Positions 45,498-56,859 of a DNA stretch of 64,000 bases are shown in pieces. Made by a program: the position numbers and the translations under genes. Source of the DNA: Paratinospora sagittata (taxonomy: Eukaryota > Streptophyta > Magnoliopsida > Ranunculales > Menispermaceae); NCBI GenBank assembly GCA_035771175.1, contig CM069607.1:20840001-20904000 (forward strand), written 5' to 3'. A model generated the notes under the pieces. That model saw only the letters and a program-made list of their open reading frames with translations. It was not told the origin of the DNA and searched no databases. Positions within the stretch are counted from its first letter, which is position 1, and every line of letters begins with the position of its first letter.

Positions 45498-45675
45498 AGT
45501 GGACGTAGGCTTGGTCGAACCACTATAAATCTGTGTCAAACTTTTGCATTTTAGTCTATGTTCTAATTTGCATCATGTTCCAATTAACTTATGTAAATCA
45601 CCTAAGTTATTGGAAAACCTTTAATTTTAAAATTGACCATTGCACCCAATTCACCCACCTCTTGGGTGGACCAAC

Positions 45676-45981
45676 ACATGTGGTTCACTCATGGTTCATG
45701 AAATGAAGTTAAAGGATAAGAAGTGCTCGGTCAAGGTTGAAGAAAAAGAAAAGAAATGTATTGCCCTCATTGTTGAAATTGACTTTGAAGATGATTCAGA
45801 CTCAGAAGATGGCATGGCTATGTTATCTAGAAAGTTCAACATGTTACTTAGGAGAAAGAGTAAAAGTAGCTCTTACTCAAGGTTTCACAAGGGAAAGAAA
45901 CCCGAGTTTAAACCTGTAGAGTTAATATGTTACGGTTGTAACAAACCAGGTCATGTAAAGAGTAAATGTCCTACTAAATAA
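45676..45981 (+). pseudogene. C-A Gag C-terminal part with zinc knuckle
   Basis: Only the end of a copia Gag: acidic stretch (DFEDDSDSEDGMAML), basic stretch (RRKSKSSSYSRFHKGKK), then one CCHC knuckle CYGCNKPGHVKSKCP and a TAA at 45979-45981. The first part of gag, the primer binding site and leader are missing: the LTR end (CCAACA, 45675) joins directly to mid-gag. This is a deletion scar. Confidence 0.88.
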
Positions 45982-46623
45982 AAGAAGAACACTAGTTTGT
46001 ATAGAAAATACAAAAATGTTCTCAAAGCTACATGGGATGAACTGGATTCAGATCACACTGCTGCATTGTGCTTAATGGCAAGCACAGAGGTAAAATCTGA
46101 ACCTATTGTCAAACTTAATGCTTTCAATATTCATATTCCAGAGCAAGACAAAACTTAGTAAAGAGATCAAGAAGAATGAAAAGCTCAAGCATAGTCTTGA
46201 AGAAGTTCTTTAGGAAATAGAATTTTGACAAGAAGAGCTTGACGAACTGTCCCTTGATAATAAACAACTTAAGAAAGTTGTTGAGAAACAGAAAAATGAA
46301 AATGAAACACTTAGAAAGGAAAAGGAAGGCCTGAACTGCACTGTGATTAAATTTACAAATGGTCAAAAGTTATTTGACATGATGTTAGAATCACAAAGAT
46401 GTGCATTCGACAAAGCTGGCTTAGGCTATACACATGGATCAAAACAAAAGGAGTACAATACCTTACTGACCAACATGCCACAAGTGCCACAGGGAATGTC
46501 ATACCATACTTAGATGTAATGTTTTAAGTAGAAAAAAAAGGAAATATGCATGGATTGAAAATTTTGTTCTTACTGATTCTAACATGCATGGACCCAAAGT
46601 AGCATGCGTGCCAAAGTCAAAAA
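45982..46623 (+). pseudogene. C-A gag-pol connecting region, coiled-coil type
   Basis: Translation shows LKATWDELDSDHTAALCLMA, then a Lys/Glu/Leu-rich coiled coil (EKQKNENETLRKEKE) and FTNGQKLFDMMLESQRCAFD, the usual pre-protease part of SIRE-like copia polyproteins. Several stops (TAGTAA near 46157, TAG near 46213) and frameshifts. Confidence 0.75.
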
Positions 46624-47237
46624 TATTTTATGTTGTGTAGATATGCCAAAATGAAGATATATGGTATCTAGACAACAGCTGCTCAAGGCATATGATTGGA
46701 GATAAATCTAAATTTCTAAGCCTTGAAAAGAAGAAAGGAGGGAAGGTCACATTCAGAGACGATAACAAAGTTGATATTGAAGACATCAGAACCATTGGTA
46801 ATGATTCTCTATCCATATTTGATGTACTTTATATTAAAGGGTTGAACCATAACTTCTTGAATATAAGTCAATTATGTGACAAGGGTTATGACAGTTCATT
46901 TGAAGCAAATAGGTGCATTGTCAAGCATGTAGATAAAACTGTTGCATTCATGGCATCTAGACTTAAAAATATGTATTGCAGAAACTTTAATGATATGAAG
47001 AAACAAAATGTAACATGTTTAAGTGATATTTCTTATAATGATGTATGGCTATGGCATAGGAGATTAGCTCATGTTAGTATGGATAACATATCTAGAATTG
47101 TTAAACATGATCTTGCCAATGGTATTCCAAAAGGAACTTACTCAAACAACAAGGTAGAACCATGTCAACTTGGTAAGCATACCGATCATCATTTTAGAGT
47201 AAGAGGCATCAATCAACCTTTACAGCTCTCGAACTGA
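46624..47237 (+). pseudogene. C-A protease and GAG-pre-integrase domain
   Basis: Protease start WYLDNSCSRHMIGD (family D-S-G-C-S-x-H-M; here the Ser-Gly is Asn-Ser, so the active site is changed). Then VTFRDDNKV, HNFLNISQLCDKGY, and the pre-integrase block WLWHRRLAHVSMDNISRIVK with CQLGKH. It ends in a TGA at 47235-47237, caused by a 1-base frameshift before the integrase. Confidence 0.88.
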
Positions 47238-47242
47238 TTCAC

Positions 47243-48199
47243 ATGGATATTTTTCGACCAACCAAAACCCAAAGCTTAGGTGGTAAATATTATGTATTTG
47301 TGATTGTTGATGACTTTACTAGATTTACCTGGGTATTTCTATTAGCTCACAAATCTGATGCATGTGAAATATTTATAAAATTTTGTAAAAGAGTCAAAAA
47401 TGAAAAAGGTTATAAAATTAACATAATTAGGAGTGATAGAGGAAGTAAATTTGTCAATAAAAATGTCGAAGAATTCTGTAATAATCAAGGTTACACTTAC
47501 CATCTATCAGCCCCTAGGACACCACATCAAAATGGTGTAGTTGAAAGAAAGAATAGAACACTACAGGAAATGTGTAGAACAATACTTAATGAGTATAACA
47601 CTGCAAATCATTTTTGGGGTGAAGCTATTAACACAACCTGTAATGTAATGAACCGGATCCTAATCAGAAAAGATTTGAATAAAACTCCATATGAATTGTG
47701 GAAGGGTAGAGCACCCAACATCAGTTACTTCCGAGTATTCGGATGCAAAAGTTTTATCTTTAATGATAAGGAAAATCTACACAAGTTTGAAGCTAAATTT
47801 GATATAGGAATATTCTTAGGATATTCTTCTCATAGTAGAGCCTATAGAGTTTTCAACAAATCTAATTAAACGATAGAAGAACCAATTCATGTTAAGTTTG
47901 ATGAAAGTGAAAGTAAGAAAAGTCTTAAGAATGAATTTAAACAATTAAACTTGGATGATGATGAACCCAATTCAACCAAGATTATAGATCTTAAACCTAA
48001 AACATCTTTAGAATCTTCTAAAAACTCTAGAATGCTTCAAGGTCTTTCCCAAAATCAAATATTAGGAGATTCACAAAAGGGTGTATCCACTATAACTTCA
48101 ATACAAAGAGATCAAGAGCTTGTTTCTTTTGTATCACAATTTGAAGCAATTAAAGTAGAAGATGCTCTGAAAGATGAAAATTGGATTCTTGCTATGTAA
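47243..48199 (+). pseudogene. C-A integrase core and C-terminal linker
   Basis: Copia integrase: MDIFRPTKTQSLGGKYYVFV (first Asp), VDDFTRFTWVFLL, IIRSDRGSKFVN (second Asp), PRTPHQNGVVERKNRTLQEM (catalytic Glu), so D-D-E is present. Then FWGEAINTTCNVMNRILIRK, TPYELWKGRAPN, FRVFGCKSFI and FLGYSSHSRAYRVFN. A TAA at 47867-47869 and another at 48197-48199 interrupt the frame; between them is an Asp/Ser/Lys-rich linker. Confidence 0.9.
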
Positions 48200-48883
48200 G
48201 AAGAACTAGGACACTTTGTGCGAAACAAAGTATGAGAATTAGTTTCTAGACCTTTTCATCAATTTGTTATAGGAACCGAATGGGTCTTTAGAAACAAAAA
48301 GAATGAACAAGGTATCATAGTTCGAAATAAGGCTAGATTGGTTGCACAAGTGTACAATCAAGAAAAAGGCATAGACTTCAAAGAAGCCTTTGCCCCAATA
48401 GCAAGATTAGAGGCAATAAGGATGCTACTTGCTTATGCTTGTTACAAGGATTTTCCCTTATACCAAATGGTTGTCAAGAGTGCTTTTCTAAATGGATACA
48501 TCAATGAAGAGGTGTATGTGGAACAACCTCCAGGGTTTGAGGATGCTCAAGACCCGGAATATGTGTTCAAACTCCTCAAAGCCTTATATGGATTAAGACA
48601 AGCTCCAAGAGCTTGGAATGATCGACTGAGTTCATTTCTTTTAGATCATAAGTTTCAAAAAAGAAAACTTGATCCAACTTTGTTTATTAAACACCATAAT
48701 GATAATATGCTTATTGTTCAAATATATGTGGACAATATCATTTCTGGTGCATCAAACAAAGAGTTGTGTGATGAGTTTTCAAAATTAATGCAAAAAGAAT
48801 TTGAAATGAGTATGATGGGAGAACTTACGTACTTTCTCGGCTTACAAATTAAGCAAATGTCAAAAGGCCCTTTCATAAGCTAA
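48200..48883 (+). pseudogene. C-A reverse transcriptase, catalytic Asp residues lost
   Basis: Begins in the same frame with [12 protein letters not shown] and [20 protein letters not shown], then [38 protein letters not shown] (the first catalytic Asp of M-D-V-K is Val), [31 protein letters not shown] (the second Asp of Y-V-D-D is Asn), and [12 protein letters not shown]. Two of three catalytic Asp are gone. A TGA near 48231 sits where Trp is usual; it ends in TAA 48881-48883. Confidence 0.92.
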
Positions 48884-49680
48884 TCAAAGTATGCTAAGGA
48901 AATGGTTAAAAAGTTTCAAATGAATAGTTTGAAATCAATTGATACTCCTTGTAACTCTACAATTAAATTAGATAAAGATGAAAGAGGCAAAACGATTGAT
49001 TTTAAACTTTATAGAAGTATGATTGGAAATCTATTATACTTAACAGCAAGTCGACCTGACATTATGTTCAGTGTCTGTCTTTGTGCAAGATTTCAATCCG
49101 ACCCTAAAGAATCTAATTTAAAATGTGTCAAACGAATATTCAGATACATAAATGGCACAACACATTTAGGAATTTGGTATTCCAAAGGTACTATTTTTTA
49201 TCTGAAAAGTTATGTAGACTCTGAGCTATGACGGTAGTCTAACTGATAGGAAAAACACCTTTGACTTTTGTCACTATCTAGGAAATTCTTTAATTTCTTA
49301 ATTTTGCAAAAAGCAACACTCAGTGGAATTATCCACCGCTAAAGCAGAATATGTTGCAGCTGGAAGTTGCTGTTCTCAAGTTCTATACATGAAACAAGTT
49401 CTATACATGAAACAACAACTTCAAGATTATCAAATACTTATTCAATGTGCTGAAATTTTGTGTGACAATACTGTTATTAAGATATCTAAAAATCTTGTAT
49501 TACACTCCCGAACTAAACATATTCAAATAAGACATCGCTTTTTACGGGATCATGTGCCCCAAAGAACAACTGGTTGACATATTTACTAAAGCTTTACCCA
49601 CATACCAGTTTGTTCACATTCGAAGAGAGCTTGGCATGTTCTCTAAGACGATATTTTGATGCTTACCTCTATCTGGAGAG
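48884..49680 (+). pseudogene. C-A RT C-terminus, RNase H and pol end
   Basis: MNSLKSIDTPCNSTIKLDKD, YRSMIGNLLYLTASRPDIMF, CLCARFQSDPKESNLKCVKR, then frameshift near 49231 inside RNase H; STAKAEYVAAGSCCSQVLYM follows. An 18-bp tandem duplication (GTTCTATACATGAAACAA, about 49381-49416) repeats VLYMKQ. Another frameshift near 49570 before the pol end (TKALPTYQFVHIRRELGM in the third frame). Confidence 0.88.
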
Positions 49681-49717
49681 AGAAATAATTCATAATACTT
49701 TACTCTTTTTTATGTTT

Positions 49718-49736
49718 GCAAAAGGGGGAGAAGTAA
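49718..49736 (+). other. Internal purine tract (GCAAAAGGGGGAGAAG)
   Basis: Purine tract about 180 bp before the LTR, just after pol. The tandem repeat units have the same tract (TTTTCAAAAGGGGGAGG) at the same relative place. Confidence 0.6.
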
Positions 49737-49899
49737 TATCATTGAAGCATCATATATTCAGGGGATGATTAACACTAAGGGGCAGTCTTAGTATATTCCT
49801 ACACTCATATGACACAAGTAATGCATTATTCACTGCATTTCATGCATATTCACATCATTATCTTAGCTTGCTTCAAAGCCTATAATAATGTGTTTGAAA

Positions 49900-49918
49900 T
49901 CATCAAAAAGGAGGTGAT
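49900..49918 (+). other. Polypurine tract of C-A at the right LTR
   Basis: ATCATCAAAAAGGAGGTGAT directly before TGTTGAACC. The same GAAATCATCAAAAAGGGGGAG-type tract closes each unit of the tandem array and precedes the host LTR stub at 58556. Confidence 0.75.
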
Positions 49919-51892
49919 TGTTGAACCAATTATCCTCATGTCCATTACAAGAATATGTCCCTAATATGAAAGATATTTTGATGATTACAAACCACATTTT
50001 GTTTATGATAATATACATGGCGTATCTAATCTTACTTGAAGGTTTCGAAAAATGATGGATGGTGAGCACATTAAAGATCTACTTAAAGACCATGCGCATG
50101 TGAAGACATATAAGTGTATGATTAGATTGTGTTAGGTTGAAGAACCTTCTCTGCCATTTGATTCGGCAATATACATGACTGCATGCTTTAGTCGAATTGA
50201 TTTTCGATCATTTGCAAATTTGATTTAAACCAAAAATATGTTGTTTTTAATCGTATTTTATTGAGCTTTAAACGAAAAATCAAAACTATTTTCAAAAGTC
50301 TTTCAGGGCGCTAATGTTTTAGCAGCGCTCTCCTAGACTTGATAAGTCACGACACTGATAAAATGTTAGGACGCTGACATTCATTCAAGGTTGAATTGAA
50401 CTGACTCATTAGGACGCTTACTTGTAAGTAGTGGCCTCACTATAGTCAACATTGAAGTTGGTAAGACGCTGACTCTGCTTCAGCTCGCTGAAAGCTTTTT
50501 TTGTTCTTCAGAGACTTTATCTTTGAGGACGCTGATAATTATAAGTTGGAAAAACTACCAGGACGCTGCTTAGATTGGAGCACCCTTACCTTAAGAACCA
50601 ACTTGAGAACCTTCAGTGCGTTGATTGTCTTTCAGCGTACTTAGTGTTATTTTTAAAGTTTTAGAATATTAGGTCGCTTACTCTTAAGTAGCGCCCTCGT
50701 GAGTTTAAATGCTTTAAAACAAAGCAGGAAGCTAACTGTCAAATAGCGCCCTCACTTTATTGTTCGATAGGACGCTTATGCTCCATTAGCGCCCTCAAGG
50801 AACAAAACGACAAAGTTGATGTTATGCGACGCTAATTCAACAATGTTACTACTCTAACACTTACACTATTTTACTTCACTTTTTCAAAACCGTACTAAAA
50901 TTTTTTAGAACTTTTTAAATTTTTTCAGAATGTTCCAACACTTTATCAGAACATTCTTTTTTCATAAAAGATTAGAAGATGCAGGTGCTATCGCCGTAAT
51001 ATGCACAAAGTTGAATTGATATATTTTGGGAAAGAATGAAGTCGTATTTGAAATGACCTAGTGCGCCAAAATTCACCAAGTTCATTGCTCCTCTAGTATT
51101 TCTATAAATATGTTGCCTCAGAGGAGATAATAACAACGAATCAATATACAAAAACTGATATTCGTTCAGAAACGTATTAACAATTTTCACTTGTGCAAAA
51201 AACTTTTAGAAGCTAGTCTTCTACTCCTTGTGTTTGAACATACGATCTCTTGAACATACGATCTTCTGGATTGATTGATCTTCATCGTCATCATTTTCAA
51301 AAATCCATTGAAGATGACAAAAGCTTTTTGAACCAATTTTTAGCTGAACTTCATCATACATATTTTGCTAAATCTGTGGTAACAGAAGGTTCAATCCAAA
51401 GCTTTGTAAGTATTACTTTGATTCTTAGTAAAGGGAATCATATCTCATCTTGTATTTAGATATTAGTGACTAGATAGTCATTGGGCTAGAGCAGGTGCTG
51501 CTCAAAGTTGTAACGATTTTCTCACACCTGTAAGTTGAGAAATAGTTCTTCTCACACCCGCAAGTTGAGAAACGATAGTTCTCATACTCGTAAGTTGAGA
51601 AAGTATAACGGTAGTTCTCACACCCATACGTTAAGAAAGTGTATCGATTTGGTCTTCACCCGTAAGAAGATCCTTAGTGGAGTTTGAACAAATCCTAACT
51701 GAGGAGGTTAAATAGTGGATGTAGGCGAGGCCGAACCACTGTAAATTGTGATTGCATTGTCCTTTTTGTTTTTATTGTATTCATTTGCTATACTTTGTTT
51801 AATCTGCTTTCAATATTCTGGATATTAAAAAGAAAGGTTGAAATCTGCTAAGTGTCTAATTCACCCCCCTCTTAGACATATCTGGGCCAACA
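49919..51892 (+). mobile_element. C-A right LTR (family A), complete
   Basis: TGTTGAACCAATTATCC...CTTAGACATATCTGGGCCAACA, 1974 bp. Series I at 50302-50840, TATA box 51102-51110, series II (family A form) 51517-51672. Followed by CCGAT and then the host ORF, in frame. Confidence 0.88.
51517..51672 (+). repeat. Stem-loop series II, family A form
   Basis: Four units of stem TTCTCA/TGAGAA around loops CACCTGTAAGT, CACCCGCAAGT, TACTCGTAAGT and CACCCATACGT (last with one mismatch), and a fifth with stem TCTTC/GAAGA (GTCTTCACCCGTAAGAAGAT). Loop kept, stem different from most of family B. Confidence 0.88.
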
Positions 51893-51897
51893 CCGAT

Positions 51898-52463
51898 TTC
51901 TCAAAAAGAGTTGTGACGTAAAATTTCTCTGGGGGTCTACGTGAATTTTGCTTTCTTGGACCAAGCGTACATACCCATTCGTTTATTGTTCGATGATATT
52001 TGTTGGACGACATTTCTTCGGTTCACCGCTTCATGGTATGAACCACAAGTCCAAGCTATCTATTCTGGTCTAATGCAAAAAGCTGATGATAGGCTTCACA
52101 ATACATACCGACATCATACGTGTATCATGGGCCAGCGCATTGTCATTTCTCCGTGGTGGTTTCAAGAGTTTTTGAGCTACGGCGAGGTGATCCGTATGCT
52201 TTGGATTTTCGTGGTAATGTCAGATTTCTGGGTTTGAATGCTTTGGAAGCATTGAACAATTTTTCCAAGAGAAAAGTGTTTTCCTCATACTTGAAAAAGT
52301 ACTCAGACATCGTCTTCTCCTTCATGCCCCATTTGCTTCACAATATAATCTTTCGTGTTATTCTTCCAAAGAAAAGCCATCAAAGTAATGTCACAAAGAT
52401 AGATCTCTTTCTTATTTGGGCAATTACTTCTGGTACAAGAGTGAATCTCTCTCACATCATAGT
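51898..52463 (+). pseudogene. Host copia extra ORF, piece 3 (core domain)
   Basis: In frame with piece 2 across C-A. TGA at 51914-51916. Core: FLRFTASWYEPQVQAIYSGL, TYRHHTCIMGQRIVIS, then, after a frameshift near 52185, FRGNVRFLGLNALEALNNFS, HLLHNIIFRVILPKKSHQSN, IDLFLIWAITSGTRVNLSHI. The pattern (aromatic-rich start, L-x-H-N-I-I-x-R-V-I-L-P, then G-T-x-V-N-L-x-H-I-I) parallels the G2 extra ORF (KIVYGNILP... KKITVSLPHLII). I read both as the same domain type. Cut by solo LTR B3 in the codon at 52462. Confidence 0.75.
52459..52463. other. Target-site duplication of solo LTR B3, left (ATAGT)
   Basis: ATAGT here and at 58113-58117, exactly flanking B3. Removing B3 and one copy keeps the reading frame of the extra ORF. 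Confidence 0.93.
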
Positions 52464-52639
52464 TGTTGGTGCACCCAAGAGGGAGGGTGAATTGGGTGAT
52501 GGTCAAATTAAATACTTTTCCAAAGACTTTGTGATATACTTTGATACATTGGAAATAAATGCACATACTAACCATATAGTAAAATGCATAACGTAAAGCA
52601 CACTAGGATTTATAGTGGTTCGGCCGAGCCCACGTCCAC

Positions 52640-52916
52640 TACCTAATCTCCCGATTAGGATTTTCTCAATCCACTAACTGATTCTCTTACGGGTGAGAAC
52701 CAAACCGTTACAACTTTCCCTTTTACAGGTTCAAGGCAAACCTATCCTTTTGAGGGCTAAGGATGAACCGTATTTTTTTTTTCAGGATGAAGAAAAACCC
52801 ATGTTCCTTTTACGAGATTAGGAAGAACCGTTTTCCTTTTACGGGATGAGGAAGAACCGTTTTCCTTCTACAAGAAAAGGAAGAACCGTTTCTCTTTTAT
52901 AGGTTCAGAGATAACC
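52640..52916 (-). repeat. Stem-loop series II in B3, first part
   Basis: Reads as the complement: CCTAATCTCCCGATTAGG (52642-52659), TTCTCTTACGGGTGAGAACC, and so on. Continues at 55657-55830 beyond the G3 insertion. Confidence 0.8.
52912..52916. other. Target-site duplication of G3, left (TAACC)
   Basis: TAACC at 52912-52916 and 55657-55661. G3 inserted inside a stem-loop of series II. Confidence 0.92.
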
Positions 52917-53270
52917 TGTAACAACTCGTAAATTTAATTAAATACATACGTTGACTTATGCGTATATCGAGATGTATAATATGCGTATTTTATACGCAGA
53001 AGTCAAATATATGCATATATGAAAATACATGTTATATCTAAGGGGTATGAACAAATAAATCAAATTATTAAATGAATATTATAAGTTTTAGGAGTTGAAT
53101 GGGTTGGTCAATTAAATATGTGAATTGTGTTGATGATTAAATAATTAAATGAGGTTGTGAAGTGAGTGAAGAGTTGTTAAAGTAATTGAATAGTTGCATG
53201 AGGAGCATGGGAAAAAAATAAAATAAATATATCTCATTTCTAATCTATCTCTCTCTCTCCAGCGTTTAAA

Positions 53271-53309
53271 AATATATATATAGATATATATATATATATA
53301 TATATATAT
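53271..53309. repeat. TA microsatellite in G3
   Basis: Almost pure (TA)n of about 39 bp with one GA interruption. Confidence 0.95.
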
Positions 53310-53335
53310 CTTTAATCTCTTTCTCTCCACGTTTT

Positions 53336-53400
53336 AGGAAGAAAAAAAAGAGAGAGAAAGAAGAAAGAAGAATGGAGAAGAAGGAAGAGGAAAAAGAGGT
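53336..53400 (+). other. Purine (A/G) tract in G3
   Basis: About 60 bases of almost only A and G. Followed by a short TTTTGCGTC stretch. A candidate for triplex or leader structure; nothing more can be said. Confidence 0.7.
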
Positions 53401-56400
53401 GGGAACGCTGATTTTGCGTCAAATCGGGAACCTCGGTAAGTGATTTTCACTTTAGTTCTTCGTGAAATTGATATCTAAGCTAGATGTAACGAGTCTCTCA
53501 GATTAATTTTTGCTATGGGTGTCGTTTATGGTGTTTTCAAAATTGGGGTTTTGACCCAACTTGAATGAAAATTTGTTCGAAAGGTTAAAAAATACTTCCT
53601 AGATTGTAAAAGCCCCGAATATGTGGTTAGATATCATTTATTTGTTCATTTAAAATTTTTATGGCAGTTGGAAGTTAGATTTGATATTTGAGACCTTTCA
53701 AATCATATTAAAACCCGATGAAACTCCAGTTTAAGGCTATAGAATGGTAGAATGAACTGTTGTGCGTCCATCGACGCTAATTTCATGATTTTTGGAGACC
53801 GTTTGACAATTCTAGTAAAAATTATACATGTTTTCAATAAACAGTGACGTGAACAGTACCGTAAGCAGTACTGTGATTATTTCCAGTGAATAAAATTGAA
53901 TTGGAATCTAGTAAAACTCAGGTTTGAGACCATAAAATCATAGATAACTGAATTTCGAACGTCTCAATACCAAGATTGTGATTTTTGAATATGATTTGAT
54001 ATTTTTAGTAACTAAATATATGGTTTTTGTGAGTAAAATTTAGTTTCGTGACCTTCGCGAACGTGTAAAACCTTAGTAAAATACCTGTTGAAGGTAGTAT
54101 GACTGATTGTACACGTGTCGATGTGGACAGAATAATTTTAGGAATGTATTATATTTTTAATAAAATTGATATATGTTCAAGGAGAAAAATAAAACTGAGA
54201 ACTAGTAGAAATATGAATTGGAAATCTATTTTCACTGTTCTTTCTTGTGAAAATATCTAGAATGACCATAGAAACGAGATAGTAGTTTCTTCAACTGCTT
54301 ATGAGTCTTAAATTGAGTTGGAATCTAAATTCACAGAATGTGTATAATATTTTTTAGGTTGATCTTTATTATTATTGATTTGGAGTGAGTTGAGAAATTA
54401 AATATGTAAATAGATATGAATAAATGAAATTGAATTATGGAATGGTTGTGACAAGTTGAGTTAGTTGGATTTAAATTGGAACTGGACTTGAAAGCGACGA
54501 TGATTATATTTAAGTTGGAAAGTCTTGTACTGTGAGTATATTTTCTTGATTTGGTTCTTGTATGACATTATATATATATATGAAATGTTTGAATGTAAAT
54601 ATGCTATGTATACATTGCAGCATTGTGTTTTAATTTGCATTCATAAATGATTTTTTTAGCATTGGAGCATGTGAGACTTGCAAAGGTAAGTTGGTGTCAT
54701 TTCATTAGGAATTAGACCCGGATGAGTGTTATGCGTAACCTCATTGTTAGTAGGCCTGTCCTAACAAGGATTGAAGATCCTTGAAATTACGTTGAATTGA
54801 GTAATGTGAGATCCGAGTGTAGGCTCCTTATTGGTGCATAATAAGGAGTTCATACCCGCTCCATTACGAGAAGGAGGGAGATTGTGGTTTTAGTTGAAAA
54901 TGATGCATTGTTTTCTTGGAAAAATCATGAAATCTATGTTGTTGACATGTATGATATATTCGTTGAATGATGCATATGTTTAATAATTGTTTTAAATGAT
55001 TTTAAATGTCATGTTTCCCTAAATGCATATGATTGTCATATCAAGAGATATATTCACTGAGCTTGTTGATTACTCACTCCATTTCCTCCAATATTTCAGG
55101 TACCGAGTCGAAGGGAAAAGGAAAAATCCGTGAGTAATAATCACGTGATTGCATTTGTCTGGTATATGTATGTATGCATTGGAGGATATGGGTTACTTTT
55201 CTTTATTTTGATAAGTATAATTATCACATTATTATTTATATACTATCACATAGTTGGGTTGAATGGGAATATGGATTTTGTTATTTAGATTATGAAATGT
55301 TTAATGATGATATATTTAATCATATGATCATGGTGGATGAAATGGCTTGAGAAATGAATAGTATTTGAACATTTTGGGTTATGAAGTGCTTGTGATATTG
55401 GGGCGGATTATTTATTGTGGAATGAATGGCACAAATGGATATTGTGAATGAGTATATATATATATGATTTGATTTGTGGTATATCAGGAAAAAGTGTGAA
55501 ATGTCCATTTTATGGGGAGATGTTGTCAAAATTTCTAAAAATTTTGGAAATTATTGTGAATGTCCGTTGAGGCTAACAGTGTATTCCATATTGTATATGG
55601 GTATGTACAGTGTATAGTACACTGTGCCGGTTATGACGTTAACCTACGTCGTGACATAACCTATCCTTTTATAGGTTAAGGACACGCCTATCCTTTTGCA
55701 GGCTAAGGATGAACCGATTCTCTTTTACAGATTCAGAGATAACTTATCCTTTTATAGGTTGAGGACGAACCTTCCCTTTTACTGGCTGAGGAAGAACCAT
55801 TTTCCTTTTCATTGATGAGGATGGAACATAACATGATTTCAACCCTTGAAATCATTAAGTGAACCATGTTCAGTTGTCCTAGTTGTTTCATTCCGAAACA
55901 CACCAACATACCACAATTGTAATAATATTGGTTCTAATAAAGTAGAACACTTTACAATTACGCTCACTACATAGCATTACAAAGATATGTGAATTTATGT
56001 ACGTAATGCTAAGAGGAAATACACTTACAGTCTTTTACCTTTCAATGTTCGGTATTGCTCAAGTGTAGTTTCGAAAAGTTTGTTTGATATGCAAATCAAT
56101 TAAGTGTTTCTTTGAAAATATTATGATACCAATTAAACATTGACTTTGAAAATGCAGAACCAGTGTAAAAACTTAGACACAAAAGGTTTCCAAAATAAAT
56201 AAAATATATAACAGTGAAAACTTTTGGTTCAATGTTCTGTAATTAACATAACTACTGATATAGTTCAATACAATACTTAAAATATGAAATCAAGTACATC
56301 TGTATCTTTCAAACTATCTTTCAAATTCTTTCATCAGCAAGATTGATATCAAGTGTAGATCAATGCTGGGAATTTGAGTAGAAACCAGTTCAAATAGATT

Positions 56401-56859
56401 TTTAAGGATAAAATATAATTTTAAGCTCAATATGAAAATCTTTTGAAGAAATAAAGTATCATTGAAAATACTTTGACAGATAAAATAGTTGAAAACTTTT
56501 GAAAGATTGAAAACGACTATCATTCAAAATGTTTTTGGCGCAATAAAAATTATTGGCGAGTTATTTGATTCAAAGTGTTGGTATTTATGGACTTAGTAGA
56601 TAATAGCCGTTAGATATTTGAAGTTCAAACACAATGTGAACGTTTACACACAATGGCTAAAATGTTGTATGAAAATGGCATCTGCAATTTTTACTAACAT
56701 TCTAGTTCTTTTCAGATTACATGAATAAGGAAAGTTTCAAGGACTTTGATTCATGCATCAGAGAAAATCTTTGATAAATCTGAAAAGGATTTTGTGCAAA
56801 GATCCGTTCTGAAAAAGTAGACTGATATAGAGTATTTGTTAGAATAATGACAGTCGTTG

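Larger units (their letters stand above)
42273..45675 (+). mobile_element. C-A left LTR, a chimera of family A and family B
   Basis: 42273-43283 matches the start of the right LTR of C-A (TGTTGAA-TAATTATCC... to GTAGTTGTATTTG). From about 43284 on the sequence instead matches family B LTRs (CATTTATCGAATATTTTAT as at 59241) and continues to the family-B end (CTCTTGGGTGGACCAACA). Total 3403 bp against 1974 bp for the right LTR. Contains series I twice (42665-43050 from A, 43334-44056 from B), TATA 44321-44329 and series II 45110-45497. TTGAT precedes it and CCGAT follows the right LTR, a poor duplication (two transitions). Confidence 0.8.
52917..55656 (+). mobile_element. Solo chromovirus LTR G3
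   Basis: TGTAACAACTCG...ACGTCGTGACA, 2740 bp with perfect TAACC duplication and no internal region. It has the LTR box of G1, G1b and G2 in plus orientation (55052-55100: CACTGAG, CTCACTCC, TTTCAGG), which gives the strand. Contains a (TA) microsatellite, a purine-rich tract, and a stretch of short GTGCATAATAAGGAG-like sequences around 54820-54880. No coding signal; it is a third chromovirus LTR family in the window. Confidence 0.92.

Noticed and set aside
45640..45675. Using the ATG at 45640 as gag start of C-A
   Set aside because: It lies within the LTR end (CACCCACCTCTTGGG). The frame only reads through by chance into a truncated gag.
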